Shown: positions 1-5,238 of the stretch, piece after piece
Position numbering within the stretch: position 1 is the stretch's first letter
Layout: each line of letters starts with the position of its first letter
Assembly (NCBI GenBank): GCA_011390035.1
Contig: JAABTE010000107.1
Location: forward strand, 1-8,129
DNA from: Desulfobacteraceae bacterium
Lineage (GTDB): Bacteria; Desulfobacterota; Desulfobacteria; Desulfobacterales; JAABSP01
DNA: 8,129 nucleotides
Direction of reading: 5' to 3'
Made by a program: the position numbers and the translations under genes
Notes under the pieces: generated by a model
The model's input: only the letters and a program-made list of their open reading frames with translations
Database searches by the model: none
Told to the model about the DNA's origin: nothing

Positions 1-419
1 AAGGTGCGCTCATGGGGCAGCACTATGCCCTTTTCAAAGGGCTCCAGCCGCACGGCGGCAATCAGCCCGTAGCGGCCCGCCCGCCGCCCGTCCGCGTCGA
101 AATCTGTCCGCGTCAGGTACAGCGCCGGCCCCGGCTCATGAATCAGGACGCCCTCGGCCAGCCACTGTTTATAGAATCGCGCCGCCCGAACATGCGGGTT
201 CTCGGCCCCGGCCGACCCGGGCCCATCTTCTCCCGGGGCCACGTCCCCGGCCTCCGGCCTATTCAGGATCAGCCGGATGATGTTCTTAGGATGGCGCTCG
301 TAATAAGCCGCCTGCTGCTTTTTGGATATTACGTCGTAGGGAGGCGTGGCCACCGCGGCCATGTCTCCGATCCGATCCGGGTTATAAAGGATGCCCTTAA
401 AGGGGGTCACTTCCGCCAT
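1..419 (-). CDS. DUF1015 family protein, N-terminal part (cut by window edge)
   Basis: Reading leftwards from an ATG at 419 gives 139 codons with no stop before the window edge, so only the N-terminal third or so is visible (the family is usually around 400 residues). The start reads MAEVTPFKGILYNPDRIGDM, followed by a TPPYDVIS motif at residues 25-32 and NIIRLILNRP at 46-55. The segment RLEPFEKGIVLPHERT closes the visible part. These match the conserved N-terminal blocks of DUF1015 (PF06245), whose biochemical role is not established. A weak purine-rich site (AAAGG about 12 nt upstream) precedes the ATG. The gene is divergent from the tRNA-Ser/dnaX block. Residues 58-75 form a loose Gly/Pro/Ala-rich insert. 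The family call is confident from motifs; the function is unknown. Confidence 0.85.
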   Translation of the reverse strand, partial: MAEVTPFKGILYNPDRIGDMAAVATPPYDVISKKQQAAYYERHPKNIIRLILNRPEAGDVAPGEDGPGSAGAENPHVRAARFYKQWLAEGVLIHEPGPALYLTRTDFDADGRRAGRYGLIAAVRLEPFEKGIVLPHERT

Positions 420-449
420 TGCTTTCAACCTTTGCGTTTGGGTCCAAAG

Positions 450-495
450 TTGCCACGGTAGCCAAAGGGCGCTTGCCACGATAGCCAAAGGGCGC
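450..495. repeat. 23-bp tandem repeat, two copies, in the DUF1015/tRNA intergenic region
   Basis: Bases 450-472 and 473-495 are the same 23-bp unit with one mismatch (G458 versus A481). The core is TAGCCAAAGGGCGC. A third partial echo, GGCGCATT, occurs at 491-498 and again at 512-519. The repeat lies between the proposed minus-strand promoter and the ATG of the DUF1015 gene, so it would be in that gene's 5' leader. It may be simple slippage or a regulatory site. Confidence 0.8.
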
Positions 496-496
496 A

Positions 497-525
497 TTGA
501 TACTAAAATACGGCGCATTATTCAA
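497..525 (-). promoter_or_regulatory. Candidate sigma-70-type promoter for the DUF1015 gene
   Basis: On the minus strand TTGAAT (520-525) and TATCAA (497-502) are separated by 17 bp, each matching four of six consensus bases. It points at the DUF1015 start at 419, leaving a leader of roughly 70 nt that contains the 23-bp repeats. This is prediction from consensus only. Confidence 0.35.
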
Positions 526-555
526 GGCCCGTTTTCAAATTATGAAAAAAGCCCA

Positions 556-582
556 TTGACAACCCCGGATTCCCGATATAAA
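556..582 (+). promoter_or_regulatory. Promoter for the tRNA-Ser genes (possibly also dnaX)
   Basis: A perfect -35 hexamer TTGACA (556-561) is followed by TATAAA at 577-582 (15-bp spacer) or, with a 17-bp spacer, TAAAGT at 579-584. Transcription would begin about 590, a short distance before the first tRNA at 604. No other good promoter is seen before dnaX, so the same transcript may continue through both tRNAs into the dnaX operon. Confidence 0.65.
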
Positions 583-603
583 GTGTTGGACTTGTGGTGA
601 GCC

Positions 604-697
604 GGAGAGGTGGCCGAGCGGCTGAAGGCCCCGCTCTCGAAAAGCGGTATCCTGGCTAAAACCGGGATCGTGGGTTCGAATCCCACCCTCTCCGCCA
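604..697 (+). tRNA. tRNA-Ser, anticodon CGA (reads UCG)
   Basis: This is a 94-nt class II tRNA. The acceptor stem GGAGAGG (604-610) pairs fully with CCTCTCC (687-693), followed by discriminator G and a genomically encoded CCA (695-697). The anticodon stem CCGCT/AGCGG closes the loop CTCGAAA, giving anticodon CGA at 638-640. A long variable arm (ATCCTGG paired with CCGGGAT) and the T arm GTGGG/CCCAC with loop TTCGAAT confirm a serine tRNA. Confidence 0.97.
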
Positions 698-718
698 GGC
701 GCCCGCCATTTCACATAG

Positions 719-739
719 CGGCGGCCTCGAAGGTCGCCG
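719..739 (+). other. Hairpin between the two tRNA genes
   Basis: Bases 719-726 (CGGCGGCC) pair with 732-739 (GGTCGCCG) in an 8-bp stem with one G-T pair and a 5-nt loop. Only a short run of four T follows, seven bases later (746-749). It could be an inefficient terminator, a processing signal between the tRNAs, or an incidental GC-rich structure. The next tRNA begins at 758, so full termination here is unlikely to be its main role. Confidence 0.4.
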
Positions 740-757
740 ACCCGCTTTTATGCTTGC

Positions 758-851
758 GGAGAGATGTCCGAGCTGGCCGAAGGAGCACGACTGGAAATCG
801 TGTGTGCTGTCAAAACCGGCACCGAGGGTTCGAATCCCTCTCTCTCCGCCA
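758..851 (+). tRNA. tRNA-Ser, anticodon GGA (reads UCC/UCU)
   Basis: This is a 94-nt class II tRNA. GGAGAGA (758-764) pairs perfectly with TCTCTCC (841-847), then discriminator G and an encoded CCA (849-851). The anticodon stem CACGA/TCGTG encloses CTGGAAA, giving anticodon GGA at 793-795. The variable arm pairs GTGC (804-807) with GCAC (819-822), and the T loop is TTCGAAT. The acceptor stem differs from the neighbouring tRNA-Ser only in its last pair, as expected where both are charged by the same seryl-tRNA synthetase. Confidence 0.97.
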
Positions 852-899
852 TAATTATTTCAGGACCCGATAGCCACAACACTATCCACTAAAATATCC

Positions 900-2768
900 A
901 TGTCTTATCTTGTCCTCGCGCGCAAATACCGGCCCCAGTCCTTCGAGGATGTCGTGGGGCAGGAGCATGTGACCCGAACGCTCCAAAACGCCATCGCCGC
1001 CGGCCGGGTGGCCCACGCCATTCTCTTTTCCGGCCCCCGGGGCACCGGAAAAACCACCGTGGCCCGCATCATGGCAAAGGCGATGAACTGCGCGACCGGC
1101 CCCACTCCCCGCCCGTGCAACCAGTGCCGCTCCTGCAGTGAGATCCGGGACGGGGGGGCCGCGGATGTTTACGAGATCGACGGCGCATCCAACAACGGCG
1201 TCGATCACATCCGGGATCTGCGGGAAAACGTCAAGTACATGCCCGCCCACAGCCCCCGGAAGATCTACATCATCGACGAGGTCCACATGCTCAGCGCGGC
1301 GGCCTTCAACGCCCTTCTCAAGACGCTTGAGGAGCCGCCCGACCACGTCATGTTCTTCTTCGCCACCACCGAAATCCACAAGATACCGGTCACCATCCTG
1401 TCCCGATGCCAGCGCCATGACATGCGGCGCATCAATGTGGATGCCATCGTCTCCCACATGGAAAGCCTGTGCCGGCGGGAAAACGTCACCGTCTCGCCCG
1501 AAAGCCTGCGGGTCATCGCCCGGGAGGCCGAAGGCGGCATGAGAGACGCCCTGAGCCTTTTGGATCAGATCATCACATGCGCCGACGAGGACGGGGCCAT
1601 CGCCCACGAGAAGGTGATCGATCTGCTGGGCGTGGTGGACCGGCGGGCCCTGTTCGACATGTCCGGCGCCATCGTCGCCGGGGATGTGCCCCGGATGCTG
1701 GAAATCATCGAGGCCATCCACCGCCACGGACACAACCTGAAGACCTTTTACGCCGACCTGGCGGCCCACTTTCGCAACCTGCTGGTGGTCCGCATGGGCC
1801 GGGAGGTGGACCGGCTGGTGGACGCCCCCGCCCACGAGCGCGAGCAGATGGCGGCCCAGACGCGGGACCTGTCCCCAGAATACCTGTGCCGCATGGCCAC
1901 GGCGCTGCTGGCCGAGGAGCCGGCCCTCAAGTTTTCCGCCTCGCCCCGCATCGCCATGGAGATGGCCCTTATCCGGCTGGTTCACATCCGGCCGATCCTG
2001 CCCATCGAAACGCTCATCGATGCCTTAGACCGCCTGCGGGACGGGGTGGAGCCGCCCGAGCCGGCGCCACAGCGCCCGCTGATGACCCGGCGTGCGGATC
2101 TGGCGCCGGAACCGGAAACAGCCCGACAGCCCAATCTGAACCAGGCGCGGGAATGGGAACATTCGCCGGGCCAGGCAGCGATGCCGGACGCCAAGCCAGC
2201 GATGCCGGACGCCAAGCCAGCGCCGGAACCGCCCGTTGAAACATCGCCGCCGCTCCCGGCGCACGCGCATCCCGCGGACTGGAATCAAGAGGATGAGCGT
2301 CCGATTGAAGAAAAACCGGCGGATGAGAACCCGTATGATGCCGTTGCCCGGACCGATGCGCCGCCGCCCCTCGAATTCGATGCCTCGGAGGACAAGGAAA
2401 AGATCTGGCGAAAATTCGTGGCGCGCGCCGAAACCCTCTCCACCCCGCTGGGGGCCCGGCTGGGCAAGTGCGAGCTGGCCGCCCTGTCCGATGACCGCAT
2501 GGAAATCGCATTGGACGGCAATAACATGAGCCGCAACCAGATCGAAAAGGGAATGGACAAGCTGAAAGAAGCCTGCCGCCTCCATTTCGGCCATGAAATG
2601 ACCATTCAGCTCAGGGAGGCGGAGGGCAATGGGTCTGAAGCGTCCAGCCGAAGAGAACGGATGGACGCGATAGAAGGCGCTCAGCAGAAAGCGCGCTCCC
2701 ATCCGGTGGTAACCGCTGCCATGGAGATCTTCCATGGGACTTTCCTCAAGGTGGAGCTGCTGGATTGA
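900..2768 (+). CDS. dnaX: DNA polymerase III subunit tau (DnaX), clamp loader ATPase
   Basis: This 622-residue protein is the motor of the replicative clamp loader, which opens the beta clamp and ties it to the polymerase and helicase. Visible AAA+ elements are Walker A GPRGTGKT (45-52), a zinc-binding set C64, C73, C76, C79, Walker B IIDEVHM (124-130), sensor FFATTE (153-158) and the SRC arginine finger (168-170). Residues about 375-495 are a Pro/Ala/Glu-rich linker, which includes a duplicated heptapeptide. The last ~125 residues (from about WRKF) are a tau-type C-terminal domain. The ATG at 900 gives the canonical MSYLVLARKYRPQSF start but has no recognisable Shine-Dalgarno; it lies 48 nt after the tRNA CCA end. 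I see no A-AAA-AAG slippery heptamer, so a separate frameshifted gamma form is not supported. First gene of the dnaX-ybaB-recR operon. Confidence 0.97.
   Translation: MSYLVLARKYRPQSFEDVVGQEHVTRTLQNAIAAGRVAHAILFSGPRGTGKTTVARIMAKAMNCATGPTPRPCNQCRSCSEIRDGGAADVYEIDGASNNGVDHIRDLRENVKYMPAHSPRKIYIIDEVHMLSAAAFNALLKTLEEPPDHVMFFFATTEIHKIPVTILSRCQRHDMRRINVDAIVSHMESLCRRENVTVSPESLRVIAREAEGGMRDALSLLDQIITCADEDGAIAHEKVIDLLGVVDRRALFDMSGAIVAGDVPRMLEIIEAIHRHGHNLKTFYADLAAHFRNLLVVRMGREVDRLVDAPAHEREQMAAQTRDLSPEYLCRMATALLAEEPALKFSASPRIAMEMALIRLVHIRPILPIETLIDALDRLRDGVEPPEPAPQRPLMTRRADLAPEPETARQPNLNQAREWEHSPGQAAMPDAKPAMPDAKPAPEPPVETSPPLPAHAHPADWNQEDERPIEEKPADENPYDAVARTDAPPPLEFDASEDKEKIWRKFVARAETLSTPLGARLGKCELAALSDDRMEIALDGNNMSRNQIEKGMDKLKEACRLHFGHEMTIQLREAEGNGSEASSRRERMDAIEGAQQKARSHPVVTAAMEIFHGTFLKVELLD
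2181..2222 (+). repeat. 21-bp perfect tandem duplication inside dnaX
   Basis: Bases 2181-2201 and 2202-2222 are identical. They encode the heptapeptide MPDAKPA twice (residues 428-441) in the proline-rich linker, so the reading frame is kept and only the linker is lengthened. Confidence 0.9.
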
Positions 2769-2799
2769 TCCGAACCTTATTGTTTACAACGAATGACGC

Positions 2800-2806
2800 A
2801 AGGAGG
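2800..2806 (+). promoter_or_regulatory. Shine-Dalgarno that fixes the ybaB start at 2815
   Basis: AAGGAGG at 2800-2806 is a near-perfect anti-16S match. The first in-frame ATG (2809) is only 2 nt downstream, too close for initiation. The next ATG (2815) is 8 nt downstream, an ideal spacing. The protein therefore begins MKGMGQMMKQAQ rather than two residues earlier. Confidence 0.8.
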
Positions 2807-2814
2807 TAATGCCT

Positions 2815-3126
2815 ATGAAGGGCATGGGACAAATGATGAAACAGGCCCAGAAGCTTCAGGCCAAGATGGCCAAACTACAAGAGGAGCTGGGCGAGCGAGT
2901 CGTGGAGGGCACAGCCGGCGGCGGCATGGTCCGGGTGACGGCCAGCGGCAAGCAGCAGGTTGTCGCCATCAAGATCGAAAAAGAGGTGGTGGACCCGGAG
3001 GACGTTGAGATGCTCCAGGACCTGATCACCGCCGCGGTCAACGACGCGCTGACCAAATCCCAGGAGATGGTCTCATCGGAGATGAGCAAGCTGACCGGCG
3101 GGCTGAACATTCCCGGACTGATGTGA
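2815..3126 (+). CDS. ybaB: YbaB/EbfC family nucleoid-associated protein
   Basis: This is a 103-residue, mostly helical protein of the family that dimerises and binds DNA without strong sequence specificity, affecting nucleoid organisation. Conserved features are MKQAQKLQAKMAKLQEEL near the N-terminus (coiled-coil-like dimer arm), the GGGMVRVTASGKQQVVAIKI beta sheet, the acidic DPEDVEMLQDLI segment and the NDALTKSQEMVSSEMSKLTG helix, ending in GLNIPGLM. The ATG at 2815 is chosen over 2809 because of Shine-Dalgarno spacing. It sits 46 nt after dnaX and 1 nt before recR, the classical dnaX-ybaB-recR order, consistent with a shared transcript. Length and motifs are typical. Confidence 0.95.
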   Translation: MKGMGQMMKQAQKLQAKMAKLQEELGERVVEGTAGGGMVRVTASGKQQVVAIKIEKEVVDPEDVEMLQDLITAAVNDALTKSQEMVSSEMSKLTGGLNIPGLM

Positions 3127-3127
3127 C

Positions 3128-3727
3128 ATGAGCTATTATCCCGCCTCCATCCGCAAGCTGATCGCCCAGTTGTCCCGCCTGCCGGGCATCGGCGAGAAAA
3201 CGGCCGAGCGGCTGGCCATGCATCTGCTGAAGGCGCCCCCCAAGGAGGCCGACGCCCTGGCCGCCGCCCTCGTTGAGATGCGGGAAAAAGCCCGGCTCTG
3301 CTCGGAATGCAACGGGTTAAGCGATTCGCCCCTGTGCCGCATTTGCGCCGATCCGGGGCGGGACCAGACCACGCTGTGCGTGGTGGAGCAGCCGGCCGAG
3401 ATGGTGGCCATAGAGCGGGCCGGGGCCTTTTCGGGGCGCTATCATATTCTTCAGGGAACACTGTCTCCCATGAACGGCGTCGGGCCGGAGGACATCCGGA
3501 TCCGGGAGCTGATGGAGCGCATCCGGCGGGGCGGGATTACCGAGGTGGTGCTGGCAACGGGCACAAGCGTGGAGGGGGAGGCCACGGCCTCCTATCTGGC
3601 CGAGTGTCTGGCGCCGCATAACATCCGGGTGACCCGGATCGCATCCGGGGTGCCCATCGGCGGGGATTTGAAATTCGTGGACCCGGTGACCCTGAAGCGG
3701 GCCATGGAGGTCCGCCATGCGTTCTGA
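3128..3727 (+). CDS. recR: Recombination mediator protein RecR
   Basis: This 199-residue cytoplasmic protein acts with RecF/RecO to load RecA on SSB-coated gaps. Domains in order are: an N-terminal helix-hairpin-helix containing LSRLPGIGEKTAERLA (residues 15-30); a C4 zinc finger with C58, C61, C70 and C73 (LCSECNG...LCRIC); a Toprim domain starting at TTLCVVEQP (81-89) with FSGRYHILQGTLSPMNGVGP (101-120); and the C-terminal GVPIGGDLKFVDPVTLKRAM block. Length is normal for the family. The ATG is 1 nt after the ybaB stop with only a weak Shine-Dalgarno, suggesting translational coupling. The 3' end overlaps the next gene by 11 nt. Confidence 0.97.
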   Translation: MSYYPASIRKLIAQLSRLPGIGEKTAERLAMHLLKAPPKEADALAAALVEMREKARLCSECNGLSDSPLCRICADPGRDQTTLCVVEQPAEMVAIERAGAFSGRYHILQGTLSPMNGVGPEDIRIRELMERIRRGGITEVVLATGTSVEGEATASYLAECLAPHNIRVTRIASGVPIGGDLKFVDPVTLKRAMEVRHAF

Positions 3728-4280
3728 CGCCCCGACGGAACTTTTTTCCTGCAAGATGTGCGGGGAGTGCTGCATGGGGTTTGGGGGCACCTATGTGTCC
3801 GAGGCGGAGATGGCGGCCATTGCGCGGTATTTGCAGGAACCGCCGGAGAGTTTTGCGGAGCGGTATTGCCGGCCCTCCGGCAGCCGGCAGGTTCTGGGGC
3901 AGGCGGATTCGGGATATTGCGTTTTTATGAAGGATCGGCGGTGCGGCATCCATCCGGTTAAGCCCCGGATGTGCCGGGCGTGGCCGTTTCTGGAAAGCGT
4001 GTTGCGGGATCCGATCAACTGGAAGATCATGGCCGGGGTTTGCCCAGGGATTCGGGGGGATGCCGATCCGGAGGATGTGCGGCGGGGAGTGATTGCCTAC
4101 CGCAGGGCCAACGGGTTGAGCTTGAGCGGGGTGGACGACATGGACGCAATGGGCGGAATGGACAGGGCGGCATCGGATGCTTTGGACCCGGATGCTTTGG
4201 ACCCGGATGCTTCTGAACAGGATGCTCCTGAACAAGATGCTTCTGAACAGGATGCTCCTGAACAGGATGGTCTTAAATGA
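3717..4280 (+). CDS. YkgJ-family cysteine cluster protein with a repetitive acidic tail
   Basis: This 187-residue protein matches the YkgJ/zinc-iron-chelating domain family (PF03692). It has CKMCGECC (C12, C15, C18, C19) near the N-terminus, then C51, C68 (SGYCVF), C76 (RRCGIHPVKPRMCRAWPF with C86) and C109 (GVCPGI). The family is presumed to bind a metal or Fe-S cluster; its substrate is unknown. The start ATG at 3717 lies inside the 3' end of recR and has GAGG at 3707-3710 as ribosome binding site. The stop overlaps the next start (ATGA), so the gene is embedded in the operon. From about residue 139 the sequence leaves the conserved domain and becomes a strongly acidic tail of pentapeptide repeats (DALDP, DASEQ, DAPEQ). 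The domain call is confident; the biological role is not known. Confidence 0.85.
   Translation: MRSDAPTELFSCKMCGECCMGFGGTYVSEAEMAAIARYLQEPPESFAERYCRPSGSRQVLGQADSGYCVFMKDRRCGIHPVKPRMCRAWPFLESVLRDPINWKIMAGVCPGIRGDADPEDVRRGVIAYRRANGLSLSGVDDMDAMGGMDRAASDALDPDALDPDASEQDAPEQDASEQDAPEQDGLK
4176..4265 (+). repeat. Six 15-bp tandem repeats at the 3' end of the YkgJ-family gene
   Basis: The units start at 4176, 4191, 4206, 4221, 4236 and 4251. The first two are identical (GATGCTTTGGACCCG). Units 3 and 5 are identical (GATGCTTCTGAACAG). Units 4 and 6 differ by one base (GATGCTCCTGAACAA versus ...CAG). They encode DALDP, DALDP, DASEQ, DAPEQ, DASEQ, DAPEQ. The alternation of units 3-6 indicates a later duplication of a 30-bp double unit. 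Length changes would keep the frame. Confidence 0.93.
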
Positions 4281-5056
4281 CCATTGGCGTTTTAGGGGCC
4301 GGCATTGTCGGGCTATCCACGATTGCCTTTCTGCGGCGGCATCTGCCGGAGGCCGATTTCATTTACCTGGGGGACACGGCCCGGGCGCCCTATGGCACAA
4401 AGAGCCCGGAGACGGTTCGCGCCTTTGCCCTCGAAGGAGGCCGGCGGCTGATATCCGAGGGCGCCGAGGCTGTGATGGTGGTCTCCTGCGCCATTGCCGC
4501 ATGCGGGGGGGAGTTTCTGGCCGGGCATCTTTCAGTTCCCGTGATGGACCCGGTGGCGGCAACCGCCGCGGCCGCCGCGGCCGCCAACCGGAAGGGGGCC
4601 ATCGGGCTTCTGGGCGATCCGCTCACGGTGGAAAGCGGGCGTTTCGAAGCGGCGGTCCGGGCAGTGGCGCCCCGGGGCCGCGTTTACGCCTCCGCCTGCC
4701 CGCTGCTCACGCCCCTTGTTGAGGCGGACCGGGCGGGCAAGCCCGAAACGGCCATGATCATCAGAAAATACCTGCTACCCCTGAAGGTCCGCCAGATCGA
4801 CACCCTGATCCCGGCCACCGCCGCCTTCGGGCCGCTGGAGAAGGCCATTGCCGGCAAGGCAGGCCGGCGGGTTCGCGTGGTGAATCCCTTTTTGGCCATG
4901 GCCGCCGCCGCCGCGGATCATTTTGCCGCCGGCAACATATCCATAACCGGCGGCGGCGGCATCCGGGTGCTTCTGACGGACACCGCCCCAACCGTCCTCA
5001 ACCGCGCAAGATTCCTCCTTCACCGGAACCCGGCCATCCAGCAGATCCACCTGTAA
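4277..5056 (+). CDS. Glutamate racemase (MurI)-like protein with degenerate active site
   Basis: This 259-residue protein belongs to the Asp/Glu racemase superfamily. Family blocks that remain are the N-terminal IGVLGAGIVGLS (3-14), IYLGDTARAPYGTKSPETV (29-47), SACPLLTPLVEAD (139-151) and DTLI...PLEKAI (175-191). Compared with typical MurI, the DSG motif is replaced by GAG (G7, A8). The first catalytic Cys is kept (C71), but its CNTA context has become CAIA. The second motif GCTHYP has become ATAAFG (180-185), so the second Cys and the His are absent. D-glutamate production for peptidoglycan therefore looks improbable; a binding or regulatory role, or a one-Cys reaction, is more plausible. 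Two alanine-rich stretches (about 94-103 and 208-213) are present. The start overlaps the preceding stop by 4 nt, marking the last gene of the operon. No terminator is visible behind it. Confidence 0.8.
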   Translation: MTIGVLGAGIVGLSTIAFLRRHLPEADFIYLGDTARAPYGTKSPETVRAFALEGGRRLISEGAEAVMVVSCAIAACGGEFLAGHLSVPVMDPVAATAAAAAAANRKGAIGLLGDPLTVESGRFEAAVRAVAPRGRVYASACPLLTPLVEADRAGKPETAMIIRKYLLPLKVRQIDTLIPATAAFGPLEKAIAGKAGRRVRVVNPFLAMAAAAADHFAAGNISITGGGGIRVLLTDTAPTVLNRARFLLHRNPAIQQIHL

Positions 5057-5088
5057 TCCATTCATTCACACAATCCCGCGGCGCCTTG

Positions 5089-5196
5089 TTAACCCTACAA
5101 CGCCATTTGGGAAAATCAGTCCATCATATTGTACATGGATAACAATACAAGCACCATACACAGGGCTTCAAAGCACATGTGGCGTTGTAGGGTTAA
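5089..5196. mobile_element. Putative 100-bp miniature inverted-repeat element flanked by TTAA
   Basis: TTAACCCTACAACGCCA at 5089-5105 is repeated as its exact reverse complement at 5180-5196. If TTAA (5089-5092 and 5193-5196) is a target duplication, the element is 5093-5192, exactly 100 bp, with 13-bp perfect terminal inverted repeats starting CCCT. Because TTAA is palindromic, it cannot be told apart from a 17-bp repeat. The 74-bp centre is about 39% GC by hand count, well below the neighbouring genes, and has no gene; it contains a smaller dyad, TATTGT (5127-5132) and ACAATA (5142-5147). It sits between two convergent genes. CCC ends and a 4-bp AT-rich duplication fit the IS1380/piggyBac-like type of transposition; that family assignment is inference. 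Confidence 0.6.
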
Positions 5197-5238
5197 TCCC
5201 ATCCATCCGGAATTGGTAGCGCTTAAGTGGAACTACTC

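Noticed and set aside
12..461. Plus-strand open frame of 149 codons at the left edge
   Set aside because: It is antisense to the DUF1015 reading frame, which has recognisable conserved motifs, and its own translation is Pro/Arg-rich noise.
450..519. CRISPR array
   Set aside because: Only two contiguous 23-bp copies without spacers; a simple tandem repeat.
882..1985. Long minus-strand open frame of 367 codons opposite dnaX
   Set aside because: GC-rich shadow of dnaX; the His/Gly/Asp-rich translation has no family motif and dnaX is certain.
2301..2320. GAAGAAAAACC as a programmed frameshift site in dnaX
   Set aside because: The run is only five A and is not in the A-AAA-AAG phase; no stimulatory hairpin is evident, so a gamma product cannot be claimed.
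5089..5196. Integron attC site
   Set aside because: The size would fit, but the RYYYAAC/GTTRRRY core sites are not present at the ends and the arms are perfectly matched with no extrahelical bases; there is no integrase or cassette gene nearby.
5089..5196. Ordinary bidirectional terminator for the convergent genes
   Set aside because: The loop would be 74 nt and no T run follows either arm.
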